64,000 nt of DNA from Arbacia lixula (lineage: Eukaryota; Echinodermata; Echinoidea; Arbacioida; Arbaciidae), in the NCBI GenBank assembly GCA_963669155.1, contig CAVLGW020000001.1, forward strand, positions 156,501 to 220,500. The letters run 5' to 3'. Below the pieces are notes generated by a model, which had not been told where the DNA came from, made no database searches, and saw only the letters and a program-made list of their open reading frames with translations. A program made the translations under genes and the position numbers. Shown here one piece after another: positions 46,642 through 60,915 of this stretch; within the stretch, counting starts at the first letter, position 1; each line of letters starts with the position of its first letter.

Positions 46642-48274
46642 CGAGACATACTTGTGGACAAGTATCAGGTGGTCTGCATTGGCAAATTCATGCACAGACA
46701 TGGGCTGGAAAATGCACGGTGAACTATAGACCTTCATTCGTGACACCAACTATCCATAAGCAATGTGAGACAGCGCTCAAGAAAGCTCATAGGGCACCTA
46801 TTATACTAAAATTTCAGAGAATTTCCTAAATGGTAACATGTTTATGCTAACGTGATTAATAGTCATGTAAGAGAATGGGGTGAGAGAAAAAAGAATTGGA
46901 AAGAAAATCTCAAAGAGAATGACAAAGTGAGGCATAGAACAGAAGAAGATGGCAAAATAAACATTGCAAAAGGAATGCAAAAGTTGACCCTACCCACGCC
47001 AGGAATCGAACCGGGGGCCTCGAGATCTTAAAACGGCGCCTTACCTATTGAGCCACAAATCTTCCCATTCACTTAACACGTAATGCCCAGCAGGGGCTAG
47101 AATGATTAAGAAATCGATATTCAAGCTGAAATTTCACCATGATCCCGACATCTGATTAAAAAATGGAGACAACGTTCCGGAAAGCTCGTAGACTCAGCTA
47201 CAACATACTGAAATTTCAGAGTGAAAGCTTGACATATTAGTGAGATACATCTCCTAGAAGCTCGTCATGTCATTTCATAAATACCACTTCCATTGACATA
47301 ACACGGAAGTGCGATTTTGACATTCATGCGTATAATGAAATTTACACCGTGAAGACGTCATCAAAATGAAAAATGAAGGCAACTCCTACTATGGAGCGAG
47401 GTCTCAGCTACAACATACTGAAATTTGGGAGAAAATTGACCATGAATTACTGAGATACACAAAAGCGGGTAAAAAAGTTCATGACGTCATACATGAAAAA
47501 TCATTTTTTCGATTCATATGGCAATATGATGACATCAACATAAATTTAAAAGGTAAATCGAACATTAAATCACATCTACATTTCCCACTCTTTTAGAATA
47601 TTGAAAAAAAATTGGGGGTCACCGGCCATTCTGAAGAGCTATGGCCGATTGAAGGTAGTCATGTTTTTTGCAATATTTGCACACAAAAACGTATTGACGC
47701 ACGCGCAGACTTTGAACTTTGACGCACCCGCACGACCTTGTTATTGCATGGAAATGGCTCAAAATGACAGGATGTGTTGTATGTAGTGTCAGTAACATGA
47801 ATCCAGTAAAAAAACAGAATTTTGACGTTTTGTTCGCGTTACGCACGAAAAAACGCGCGAACGCGCGCGCACGCGCGGAAATTTTTGAAATGCTAGAAAT
47901 GGCCTGAAACATATGCAAAACAATTTTGAGTTGATTTGGAGCATTTTAAAATTTTGCGCGCGCGTTTTTGCACTAACGTACGCGTACGCGCGCGTTTTTT
48001 TTCAAAGAAATTAATTAGCTACTCATTAATTATATGCATGTCAAATTTCATTACACAGAGATGACCAGTTCTAGAGCTACATGAGGTAATAGTTTTTCAT
48101 TAAACTGCTCGTAGATGACGTCACGATGACGTCATGACCTTGAAAATGTTGCTGTAACATGTTCACATATATGTCCATACATGATGAACATTTCATGAAA
48201 TATGGCCTATGCATTGTTGAGATATCCAGGTCACAAAAATTTGGAATAAAAATAAATAAATAGATAATAAATAA
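46642..48274 (+). repeat. Satellite unit, subtype A, no cassette
   Basis: tRNA-like relic 46,992-47,062. Carries cactcttttagaat, a stop-creating change in the recurring 118-codon frame, shared with the unit at 61,950. Confidence 0.9.
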
Positions 48275-49897
48275 CGAGACATACTTGTGGACAAGTATCA
48301 GGTGGTCTGCATTGGCAAATTCATGCACAGACATGGGCTGGAAAATGCACGGTGAACTATAGACCTTCATTCGTGACACCAACTATCCATAAGCAATGTG
48401 AGACAGCGCTCAAGAAAGCTCATAGGGCACCTATTATACTAAAATTTCAGAGAATTTCCTAAATGGTAACATGTTTATGCTAACGTGATTAATAGTCATG
48501 TAAGAGAATGGGGTGAGAGAAAAAAGAATTGGAAAGAAAATCTCAAAGAGAATGACAAAGTGAGGCATAGAACAGAAGAAGATGGCAAAATAAACATTGC
48601 AAAAGGAATGCAAAAGTTGACCCTACCCACGCCAGGAATCGAACCGGGGGCCTCGAGATCTTAAAACGGCGCCTTACCTATTGAGCCACAAATCTTCCCA
48701 TTCACTTAACACGTAATGCCCAGCAGGGGCTAGAATGATTAAGAAATCGATATTCAAGCTGAAATTTCACCATGATCCCGACATCTGATTAAAAAATGGA
48801 GACAACGTTCCGGAAAGCTCGTAGACTCAGCTACAACATACTGAAATTTCAGAGTGAAAGCTTGACATATTAGTGAGATACATCTCCTAGAAGGTCGTCA
48901 TGTCATTTCATAAATACCACTTCCATTGACATAACACGGAAGTGCGATTTTGACATTCATGCGTATAATGAAATTTACACCGTGAAGACGTCATCAAAAT
49001 GAAAAATGAAGGCAACTCTTACTATGGAGCGAGGTCTCAGCTACAACATACTGAAATTTGGGAGAAAATTGACCATGAATTACTGAGATACACAAAAGCG
49101 GGTAAAAAAGTTCATGACGTCATACATGACAAATCATTTTTTCGATTCATATGGCAATATGATGACATCAACATAAATTTAAAAGGTAAATCGAACATTA
49201 AATCACATCTACATTTCCCACTCTTTCAGAATATTGAAAAAAAATTGGGGGTCACCGGCCATTCTGAAGAGCTATGGCCGATTGAAGGTAGTCATGTTTT
49301 TTGCAATATTTGCACACAAAAACGTATTGACGCACGCGCAGACTTTGAACTTTGACGCACCCGCACGACCTTGTTATTGCATGGAAATGGCTCAAAATGA
49401 CAGGATGTGTTGTATGTAGTGTCAGTAACATGAATCCAGTAAAAAAACAGAATTTTGACATTTTGTTCGCGTTACGCACGAAAAAACGCGCGAACGCGCG
49501 CGCACGCGCGGAAATTTTTGAAATGCTAGAAATGGCCTGAAACATATGCAAAACAATTTTGAGTTGATTTGGAGCATTTTAAAATTTTGCGCGCGCGTTT
49601 TTGCACTAACGTACGCGTACGCGCGCGTTTTTTTTCAATGAAATTAATTAACTACTCATTAATTATATGCATGTCAAATTTCATTACACAGAGATGACCA
49701 GTTCTAGAGCTACATGAGGTAATAGTTTTTCATTAAACTGCTCGTAGATGACGTCACGATAACGTCATGACCTTGAAAATGTTGCTGTAACATGTTCACA
49801 TATATGTCCATACATGATGAACATTTCATGAAATATGGCTTATGCATTGTTGAGATATCCATGTCACAAAAATTTGGAATAAAAATAAATAAATAAA
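48275..49897 (+). repeat. Satellite unit, subtype A, no cassette
   Basis: tRNA-like relic 48,625-48,695. The second CRE-like site of the module has changed to taacgtca (about 49,760). Confidence 0.9.
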
Positions 49898-51584
49898 CGA
49901 GACATACTTGTGGACAAGTATCAGGTGGTCTGCATTGGCAAATTCATGCACAGACATGGGCTGGAAAATGCACGGTGAACTATAGACCTTCATTCGTGAC
50001 ACCAACTATCCATAAGCAATGTGAGACAGCGCTCAAGAAAGCTCATAGGGCACCTATTATACTAAAATTTCAGAGAATTTCCTAAATGGTAACATGTTTA
50101 TGCTAACGTGATTAATAGTCATGTAAGAGAATGGGGTGAGAGAAAAAAGAATTGGAAAGAAAATCTCAAAGAGAATGACAAAGTGAGGCATAGAACAGAA
50201 GAAGATGGCAAAATAAACATTGCAAAAGGAATGCAAAAGTTGACCTTACCCACGCCAGGAATCGAACCGGGGGCCTCGAGATCTTAAAACGGCGCCTTAC
50301 CTATTGAGCCACAAATCTTCCCATTCACTTAACACGTAATGCCCAGCAGGGGCTAGAATGGTTAAGAAATCGATATTCAAGCTGAAATTTCACCATGATC
50401 CCGACATCTGATTAAAAAATGGAGACAACGTTCCGGAAAGCTCGTAGACTCAGCTACAACATACTGAAATTTCAGAGTGAAAGCTTGACATATTAGTGAG
50501 ATACATCTCCTAGAAGCTCGTCATGTCATTTCATAAATACCACTTCCATTGACATAACACGGAAGTGCGATTTTGACATTCATGCGTATAATGAAATTTA
50601 CACCGTGAAGACGTCATCAAAATGAAAAATGAAGGCAACTCCTACTATAGAGCGAGGTCTCAGCTACAACATACTGAAATTTGGGAGAAAATTGACCATG
50701 AATTACTGAGATACACAAAAGCGGGTAAAAAAGTTCATGACGTCATACATGAAAAATCATTTTTTCGATTCATATGGCAATATGATGACATCAACATAAA
50801 TTTAAAAGGTAAATCGAATATTAAATCACATCTACATTTCCCACTCTTTCAGAATATTGAAAAAAAATTGGGGGTCACCGGCCATTCTGAAGAGCTATTG
50901 CCGATTGAAGGTAGTCATGTTTTTTGCAATATTTGCACACAAAAACGTATTGACGCACGCGCAGACTTTGAACTTTGACGCACCCGCACGACCTTGTTAT
51001 TGCATGGAAATGGCTCAAAATGACAGGATGTGTTGTATGTAGTGTCAGTAACATAAATTTAGTAAAAAAACAGAATTTTGACGTTTTGTTCGCGTTACGC
51101 ACGAAAAAACGCGCGAACGCGCGCGCACGCGCGGAAATTTTTGAAATGCTAGAAATGGCCTGAAACATATGCAAAACAATTTTGAGTTGATTTTGAGCAT
51201 TTTAAAATTTTGCGCGCGCGTTTTTGCACTAATGTACGCGTACGCGCGCGTTTTTTTTCAATGAAATTAATTAGCTACTCATTAATTATATGCATGTCAA
51301 ATTTCATTACACAGAGATGACCAGTTCTAGAGCTACATGAGGTAATAGTTTTTCATTAAACTGCTCGTAGATGACGTCACGATGACGTCATGACCTTGAA
51401 AATGTTGCTGTAACATGTTCACATATATGTCCATACATGATGAACATTTCATGAAATATGGCCCATGCATTGTTGAGATATCCATGTCACAAAAATTTGG
51501 AATAAAAATAAATAAATAAATAATAAAGAAAGAAAATTCTAACGAAATTAAGAGGTGATCTGTCGTTGGCGACAGACCACCTAA
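49898..51584 (+). repeat. Satellite unit, subtype A, one cassette
   Basis: tRNA-like relic 50,248-50,318. Hairpin 51,553-51,582 (TCGTTGGCGA), directly abutting the next unit's start. Confidence 0.9.
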
Positions 51585-53428
51585 CGAGACATACTTGTGG
51601 ACAAGTATCAGGTGGTCTGCATTGGCAAATTCATGCACAGACATGGGCTGGAAAATGCACGGTGAACTATAGACCTTCATTCGTGACACCAACTATCCAT
51701 AAGCAATGTGAGACAGCGCTCAAGAAAGCTCATAGGGCACCTATTATACTAAAATTTCAGAGAATTTCCTAAATGGTAACATGTTTATGCTAACGTGATT
51801 AATAGTCATGTAAGAGAATGGGGTGAGAGAAAAAAGAATTGGAAAGAAAATCTCAAAGAGAATGACAAAGTGAGGCATAGAACAGAAGAAGATGGCAAAA
51901 TAAACATTGCAAAAGGAATGCAAAAGTTGACCCTACCCACGCCAGGAATCGAACCGGGGGCCTCGAGATCTTAAAGCGGCGCCTTACCTATTGAGCCACA
52001 AATCTTCCCATTCACTTAACACGTAATGCCCAGCAGGGGCTAGAATGATTAAGAAATCGATATTCAAGCTGAAATTTCACCATGATCCCGACATCTGATT
52101 AAAAAATGGAGACAACGTTCCGGAAAGCTCGTAGACTCAGCTACAACATACTGAAATTTCAGAGTGAAAGCTTGACATATTAGTGAGATACATCTCCTAG
52201 AAGCTCGTCATGTCATTTCATAAATACCACTTCCATTGACATAACACGGAAGTGCGATTTTGACATTCATGCGTATAATGAAATTTACACCGTGAAGACG
52301 TCATCAAAATGAAAAATGAAGGCAACTCCTACTATGGAGCGAGGTCTCAGCTACAACATACTGAAATTTGGGAGAAAATTGACCATGAATTACTGAGATA
52401 CACAAAAGCGGGTAAAAAAGTTCATGACGTCATACATGAAAAATCATTTTTTCGATTCATATGGCAATATGATGACATCAACATAAATTTAAAAGGTAAA
52501 TCAAACATTAAATCACATGTACATTTCCCACTCTTTCAGAATATTGAAAAAAAAATGGGGGTCACCGGCCATTCTGAAGAGCTATGGCCGATTGAAGGTA
52601 GTCATGTTTTTTGCAATATTTGCACACAAAAACGTATTGACGCACGCGCAGACTTTGAACTTTGACGCACCCGCACGACCTTGTTATTGCATGGAAATGG
52701 CTCAAAATGACAGGATGTGTTGTATGTAGTGTCAGTAACATGAATCCAGTAAAAAAACAGAATTTTGACGTTTTGTTCGCGTTACGCACGAAAAAACGCG
52801 CGAACGCGCGCGCACGCGCGGAAATTTTTGAAATGCTAGAAATGGCCTGAAACATATGCAAAACAATTTTGAGTTGATTTGGAGCATTTTAAAATTTTGC
52901 GCGCGCGTTTTTGCACTAACGTACGCGTACGCGCGCGTTTTTTTTCAAAGAAATTAATTAGCTACTCATTAATTATATGCATGTCAAATTTCATTACACA
53001 GAGATGACCAGTTCTAGAGCTACATGAGGTAATAGTTTTTCATTAAACTGCTCGTAGATGACGTCACGATGACGTCATGACCTTGAAAATGTTGCTGTAA
53101 CATGTTCACATATATGTCCATACATGATTAACATTTCATGAAATATGGCCCATGCATTGTTGAGATATCCATGTCACAAAAATTTGGAATAAAAATAAAT
53201 AAATAATAAATAAAGAAAGAAAATTCTAACGAAATTAAGAGGTGATCTGTCGTTGACGACAGACCACCTAATAATAAAGAAAGAAAATTCTAACGAAATT
53301 AAGAGGTGATCTGTCGTTGGCGACAGACCACCTAATAAATAAATAAAGAAAGAAAATTCTAACGAAATTAAGAGGTGATCGGTCGTTGGCGACAGACCAC
53401 CTAATAAAGAAAGAAAATTCTAACGAAA
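51585..53428 (+). repeat. Satellite unit, subtype A, three cassettes plus a cut one
   Basis: The longest unit. tRNA-like relic 51,935-52,005. Hairpins 53,240-53,269 (apex TCGTTGACGA), 53,304-53,333 (TCGTTGGCGA) and 53,373-53,402 (arm change gatcggtcg). A fourth cassette stops after attctaacgaaa, before its hairpin, where the next unit begins. Confidence 0.9.
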
Positions 53429-54716
53429 CGAGACATATTTGTGGACAAGTATAAGGTGGTCTGCATTGGCAAATTTGTGCACAAACAAGGTATGGTAAAT
53501 GCACGGCGACACCATCGTCTTTCCATGGTGACACCATCTATTTATTAGAAATCAGAGGCAACGCTCAAGAAAACTGATAAAGTCACGTACAATATACTAA
53601 CATTTCAGAGACTTGACAAAATGATGACACCTTCCATTGACATAACACGTACATGTGACCGTTTATGACACTAATGCGAATAATGAAATTTACACCATGA
53701 GGACATCAACAAAATGACAAATGAAGGATATTCATCAATAGAAGAAGGTCTCAGCTATAACAGAGTGAAATTTGGGAAGAAAGTGACAAAGAATTACTGA
53801 GATATGCAAAAGCGGGTAAAAAAGTTCATGACGTCATAATTGAAAATTCATTTTTTCGATTCATATGGCAATATGATGACGTCACCATGTACTTACCGGT
53901 AAAATGACACATGAAATGACATTTACATTTCATATTCTTTCCAAATATTAAAAAAAAAATGGGGGTCACCGGCCATTTTGAAGAGCTATGGCCGATTGAA
54001 GGTAGTCATGTTTTTTGCAATATTTGCACACAAAAACGTATTGACGCACGCGCAGACTTTGAACTTTGACGCACCCGCACGACCTTGTTATTGCATGGAA
54101 ATGGCTCAAAATGACAGGATGTGTTGTATTTAGTGTCAGTAACATAAATCTAGAAAAAAAACGGAATTTTGACGTTTTGTTCGCGTTACGCACGGAAAAA
54201 CGCGCGAACGCGCGCACACGCGCGGAAATTTTTGAAATGCTAGAAATGGCATGAAACATATGCAAAACAATTTTGAGTTGATTTAGAGCATTTTAAAATT
54301 TTGCGCGCGCATTAATGCACTAACGTACGCGTACGCGCGCGTTCTTATTTATTGAAATTGATTGTATTATCAATAAATTTATGCATGTCAATTTTCATTA
54401 GCTATAAATAATTGGTTATAGAGCTACATGAGGTAAAAGGTTTTCATTAAACTGCTCGTAGATGACGTCACGATTATGTAATGACCTTGAAATTGTTGCG
54501 GACACATGTTCACATATATGCCTATACATGATAAAAATTTGATAAAACATGGTTCATGCATTGTTGAGATATACATGCCACAAAAAAGTAGGGGGTATGG
54601 AATAAAAATAAAAAGAAGATAGAAGATTCTGACGAAATTAAAAGGTGATCTGCCATGGCATGGCAGACCACCTAATTAAGAGGTGATCTGTCGTTGGCGA
54701 CAGACCACCTAATAAA
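53429..54716 (+). repeat. Satellite unit, subtype C, two cassettes
   Basis: The start palindrome has a stem change (ATATTTGT), the only stem change among the 28 copies. Hairpins 54,643-54,673 (CCATGGCATGG) and 54,681-54,710 (TCGTTGGCGA); the second lacks most of its A-rich lead. Confidence 0.88.
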
Positions 54717-55453
54717 TGAGACATACTTGTAGACAAGTATAAGGTGGTCTGCATTGGCAAATTCATGCACTGGCATGGGCTGGTAAATGCACGTTCTTAA
54801 AACATCGCCTTACCCATTGAGCCACAAATCTTCGCATTCACTTTTCACGTAATGCCCGCTAGCAGTGGCTAGATTGATTCTGAAGAGCTATGGTGGATTG
54901 AAGACAGTCATGTTTTATGCAATATTTGCACACAAAAACGTATTGACGCACGCGCGGACTTTCAACTTTGACGCACTCTCACGACCTTGTTTTTTGCATG
55001 GAAATGGCTCAAAATTTCAGGATATGATGGTCGTAGTATCAGAGACATGAAACCAGTAAAAAAAATGGAATTTTGAGGCTGCGTACGCGTTACGCACGAA
55101 AAAACGCGCGAACGCGCGCGCACGCGCGGAAATTTTTGAAATGCTTGAAATTGCCTGAAACATATGCAAAACAATTTTGAGTTGATTTGGAGCATTTTAA
55201 AATTTTGCGCGCACGTTTTTGCACTAACGTACGCGTACGCGCGCGTTTTTATTTCATGAAAAAATTTGTCTTATCATAAATTTTATGCATGTAAAATTTC
55301 ATTACATATAAATGATTGGTTCAAGAGATATATCCAATATTCGATTTTCATTAAATTGCTCGTAGATGACGTCACGATTATGTAATGAACATGGTTCATG
55401 CATTGTTGAGATATACATGCCACAAAAAAGTGGGGGGTATGGAATAAAAATAA
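54717..55453 (+). repeat. Truncated satellite unit, subtype B (737 bp)
   Basis: The start palindrome differs only in its loop (GG to AG). A large internal deletion joins agtggctagattgatt to ctgaagagctatgg at about 54,880. A second one removes the segment after gattatgtaatga at about 55,388. The remaining 3' part matches the unit at 55,454. Confidence 0.88.
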
Positions 55454-56774
55454 CGAGACATACTTGTGGACAAGTATAAGGTGGTCTGCATTGGCAAATT
55501 CACGCACTGGCATGGGCTGGTAAATGCACGTTCATAAAACATCGCCTTACCCATTGAGCAACAAATCTTCGCATTCACTTTTCACGTAATGACCGCCAGC
55601 AGTGGCTAGAATGATTAAGAAATCGATATTCAAGCTGTAATTTTACCATGATCCCGACATCTGATTAAAAAATGGAGCGCAGATTCCAAAAGCTAGTAGA
55701 CTCAGCTACAACATACTAAAATTTCGGAGTAACACATTCAAACATCAGCGAGATATAGCTCCTAGTAGGTCGTCATGTCATTTCATAAATACCCCTTCCA
55801 TTGACATAACACGTACATGCGTCCGATTATGACACCGATGCGTATAATGAAATTTACACCATGAAGACGTCATCAAAAAGACAAATAAATGTTTCTATCT
55901 ATAGAAGAAGGTCTCAGCTACAACATAGTGAAATTTGGGAGAAAATTGACCAAGGATAACTGAGATATGCAAAAGCGGGTAAAAAAGTTTATGACGTCAT
56001 AATTGAAAATTCATTTTTTCGATTTACAAGGCAATATGATGACGTCACGATGTATTTACCGGTAAAATGACACATGAAATCACATCTACATTTCATTCTC
56101 TTTCCAAATATAAAAAAAAAATTGGGTGTCACCGGCTATTCTGAAGAGCTATGGCCGATTGAAGGTAGTCATGTTTTTTGCAATATTTGCACACAAAAAC
56201 GTATTGACGCACGCGCAGACTTTGAACTTTGACGCACCCGCACGACCTTGTTAATGCATGGAAATGGCTCAAAATGACAGGATGTGTTGCATGTAGTGTC
56301 AGTAACATGAATCTAGTAAAAAAAACGGAATTTTGACGTTTTGTTCGCGTTACGCACGGAAAAACGCGCGAGCGCGCGCGCACGCGCGGAAATTTTTGAA
56401 ATGCTAGAAATTACCTGAAACATATGCAAAACAATTTTGAGTTGATTTGGAGCATTTTAAAATTTTGCGCGCACGTTTTTGCACTAACGTACGCGTACGC
56501 GCGCGTTTTTATTTCATGAAAAAATTTGTCTTATCATAAATTTTATGCATGTAAAATTTCATTACATATAAATGATTGGTTCAAGAGATATATCCAATAT
56601 TCGATTTTCATTAAATTGCTCGTAGATGACGTCACGATTATGTAATGACCTTGGAATTGTTGCGGGCACATGTTCACATATATACCTATGAATGACGAAA
56701 ATTTCATGAAACATGGTTCATGCATCGTTGAGATATACATGCCACAAAAAAGTGGGGGTATGGAATAAAAATAA
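55454..56774 (+). repeat. Satellite unit, subtype B, no cassette
   Basis: Nearly identical over most of its length to the next unit (shared attgggtgtcaccggctat, gatttacaaggcaatatg, ccttgttaatgcatgg), so a recent tandem duplication. Confidence 0.9.
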
Positions 56775-58214
56775 CGAGACATACTTGTGGACAAGTATAA
56801 GGTGGTCTGCATTGGCAAATTCACGCACTGGCATGGGCTGGTAAATGCACGTTCATAAAACATCGCCGTACCCATTGAGCAACAAATCTTCGCATTCACT
56901 TTTAACGTAATGACCGCCAGCAGTGGCTAGAATGATTAAGAAATCGATATTCAAGCTGAAATTTTACCATGATCCCGACATCTGATTAAAAAATGGAGCG
57001 CAGATTCCAAAAGCTAGTAGACTCAGCTACAACATACTAAAATTTCAGAGTAACACATTCAAACATCAGCGAGATATAGCTCCTAGTAGGTCGTCATGTC
57101 ATTTCATAAATACCCCTTCCATTGACATAACACGTACATGCGTCCGATTATGACACCGATGCGTATAATGAAATTTACACCATGAAGACGTCATCAAAAT
57201 GACAAATAAATGTTTCTATCTATAGAAGAAGGTCTCAGCTACAACATAGTGAAATTTGGGAGAAAATTGACCAAGGATAACTGAGATATGCAAAAGCGGG
57301 TAAAAAAGTTTATGACGTCATAATTGAAAATTCATTTTTTCGATTTACAAGGCAATATGATGACGTCACGATGTATTTACCGGTAAAATGACACATGAAA
57401 TCACATCTACATTTCATTCTCTTTCCAAATATAAAAAAAAAATTGGGTGTCACCGGCTATTCTGAAGAGCTATGGCCGATTGAAGGTAGTCATGTTTTTT
57501 GCAATATTTGCACACAAAAACGTATTGACGCACGCGCAGACTTTGAACTTTGACGCACCCGCACGACCTTGTTAATGCATGGAAATGGCTCAAAATGACA
57601 GGATGTGTTGTATATAGTGTCAGTAACATGAATTCAGTACAAAAACGGAATTTTGACGTTTTGTTCGCGTTACGCACGGAAAAACGCGCGAACGCGCGCG
57701 CACGCGCGGAAATTTTTGAAATGCTTGAAATTGCCTGAAACATATGCAAAACAATTTTGAGTTGATTCTGAGCATTTTAAAATTTTGCGCGCGCGTTTTT
57801 GCACTAACGTACGCGTACGTGCGCGTTTTTATTTATTGAGATTGATTGGCTTATTATTAATTTTATGCATGTCAAATTTCAATACATTTTAATGATTGGT
57901 TCAAGAGATATATCCAATAATCGATTTTCATTAAATTGCTCTTAGATGACGTCACGATGACGTCATGACCTTGAAATCTAGGAATTGATAGGTTCACATA
58001 CATGCCTATACATGATGAAAATTTGATATAACATGGTACATGCATTGCTGAGATATAGATGACACAAAAAAGTGGGGGGTACTAAATAAAAATAAAAAAG
58101 AAAATTCTAACGAAATTAAAAGGTGATCTGTCGGTGCACGACAGACCACCTAAAAAGAAAGAAGATTCTGACGAAATTAAAAGGTGATCTGCCATGGCAT
58201 GGCAGACCACCTAA
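56775..58214 (+). repeat. Satellite unit, subtype B, two unlike cassettes
   Basis: Recent duplicate of the preceding unit but with a different 3' end. Hairpins 58,121-58,151 (TCGGTGCACGA) and 58,182-58,212 (CCATGGCATGG), the same apex pair and order as in the unit at 8214. Confidence 0.9.
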
Positions 58215-59614
58215 CGAGACATACTTGTGGACAAGTATAAGGTGGTCTGCATTGGCAAATTCATGCACTGGCATGGGCTGGTAAATGAACGTTCTTAAAA
58301 CATTGCCTTACCCATTGAGCCACAAATCTTCGCATTCACTTTTTACGTAATGCCAGCTAACAGTGGCTAGAATGATTTAGAAATCGATATTCAAGCTGAA
58401 ATTTTGCCATGATCCCGATATCTAATGAAAAAATGGAGACCACGTAGCCGAAAGCTCGGAGATTCAGCTACAACATACTCCATTTTCAGAGTGAAAGATC
58501 GTAACATAGGTAAAGATATAGCTCCTGAAAGACTGACATGTCATTTAATGATTTAAAATAAATGACCCTCCCGTTGACATTACACGTGAAAACGTCTGAT
58601 TCTGACATTAATGCCTATAATCATATTTTTACCTTGAAGACTTTAACAAATTGAAGAGTTAAGGCAACCCTGCCATAGAACAATGTCTTAGGCACAACAT
58701 ACTGAAATTTGGGAGAAAATTGACAAAGTATTACTGAGATAGGCAAAAGCGGGTAAAAGAGTTCATGACGTCATAATTGAAAATTCATTTTTTCGATTCA
58801 TATGGCAATATGATGACGTCACAATGTACTTAGCGGTAAAATGACACATGAAATAACATCTACATTTCATTTTCTTTCCAAATATAAAAAAAAAATTGGG
58901 GGTCACCGGCCATTCTGAAGAGCTATGGCCGATTGAAGATAGTCATGTTTTTTGCAATATTTGCACACAAAAACGTATTGACGCACGCGCAGACTTTGAA
59001 CTTTGACGCACCCGCACGACCTTGTTATTGCACGGAAATGGCTCAAAATGACAGGATGTGTTGTATGTAGTGTCAGTAACATGAATCCAGTAAAAAAACG
59101 GAATTTTGACGTTTTCTTCGCGTTACGCACGGAAAAAACGCGCGAACGTGCGCGCACGCGCGGAAATTTTTTAAATGCTAGAAATGGCCTTAAACATATG
59201 CAAAACAATTTTGAGTTGATTTGGAGCATTTACAAATTTTGCGCGCACATTTTTGCACTAACGTACGCGTACGCGCGCGTTTTTATTTATTGAAATCATT
59301 TGTCCTTTTATCAATTTTATGCATGTCAATTTTCATTAGCTAAAAATGATTAGTTCTAGAGATATAGAAGTTAATAGGTTTTCATTAAATTGCTCGTAGA
59401 TGACGTCACGGTTATGCCATGACCTTGAAAATCCTTTTTTCGCAAGGTCACATGTATACCTATACATGGTAAAAATATCATAGAACATGACACGTGCATT
59501 GTTGAGATATCCATGCCACAAAAAAGTGGGGGGCAAAAAATAAAAATAAGATAGAAGATTCTGACGAAATTAGAAGGTGATCTGCCATGGCATGGCAGAC
59601 CACCTAATAATAAA
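58215..59614 (+). repeat. Satellite unit, subtype B', one cassette
   Basis: Shares the private B' wording of the unit at 6889. Hairpin 59,575-59,605 (CCATGGCATGG). Confidence 0.88.
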
Positions 59615-60915
59615 CGAGACATACTTGTGGACAAGTATAAGGTGGTCTGCATTGGCAAATTTGTGCACAAACATGGTATGGTAAATGCACGGCGACATCA
59701 TCGTCTTAGCATGGTGACACCCTCTATTTATAAGAAATCAGAGACAACGCTCAAGAAAACTTATAAGGCCACGTACAATATACTAACATTTCAGAGACTT
59801 GACAAAATGATCACACCTTCCATTGACATAACACGTACATGTGTCCGTTTATGACACTAATGCGTATAATGAAATTTACACCATGAGGACATCAACAAAA
59901 TGACAAATAAATGAATCTCATCTATAGAAGAAAGTCCCAGCTATAATATAGTGAAATTTGGGAGAAAATTGACCAAGGAGTACTGAGATATGCAAAAGCA
60001 AGTAAAAAAAAAATCATGACGTCATAATTCAATTTTTTTTTTCGATTCACATGGCAATATGATGACGTCACGATGTACTTACCGGTAAAATGACACATGA
60101 AATGACATCTACATTTCATACTCTTTCTAAATATTAAAAAAAAAAATGGGAGTCACCGGCCATTCTAAAGAGCTATGGCTGATTGAAGGTAGTCATGTTT
60201 TTTGCAATATTTGCACACATAAACGTATTGACGCACGCGCAGACTTTCAACTTTGACGTACCCGCACGACCCCGTTATTGCATGGAAATGACTCAAAATT
60301 GCAGGATGTGTTATTTGTAGTGTCAAAAATATGAAAGCAGTAATAAAATGGAAATTGGAGGCTGCGTACGCGTTACGCACGAAAAAACGCGCGAACGCGC
60401 GCGCACGCGCGAAAATTTTTGAAATGCTTGAAATTTCCTGAAACATATGCAAAACAATTTTGAGTTGATTTGGAGCATTTTAAAATTTTGCGCGCGCGTT
60501 TTTGCACGAACGTACGCGTACGTGCGCGTTTTTATTATTGAAATTAATTGTATTATTTCTCCATGTCAATTTTCATTAGCTATAAATGATTGGTTCTAGA
60601 GCTACATGAGGTAATAGGTTTTCATTAAACTGCTCGTAGATGACGTCACGATGACATCATGACCTTGAAAATGTTGCTGGACCATGTTCACATATATACC
60701 TATACATGGTGAACATTTCATGAAACATGGTCCATGCATTATTGAGATATCAATGCCACAAAAATTTGGAATAAAAATAAATAAATAAAGAAAGAAAATT
60801 CGGACAAACACAAGAGGTGATCTGCCATGGCATGGCAGACCACCTAATAAAGAAAGAAAATTCTAACGAAATTAAGAGGTGATCTGTCGTTGGCGACAGA
60901 CCACCTAATAAATAA
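59615..60915 (+). repeat. Satellite unit, subtype C, two unlike cassettes
   Basis: Diverged module (gatgacatcatg at about 60,651). Hairpins 60,815-60,845 (CCATGGCATGG) and 60,877-60,906 (TCGTTGGCGA). Confidence 0.88.
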
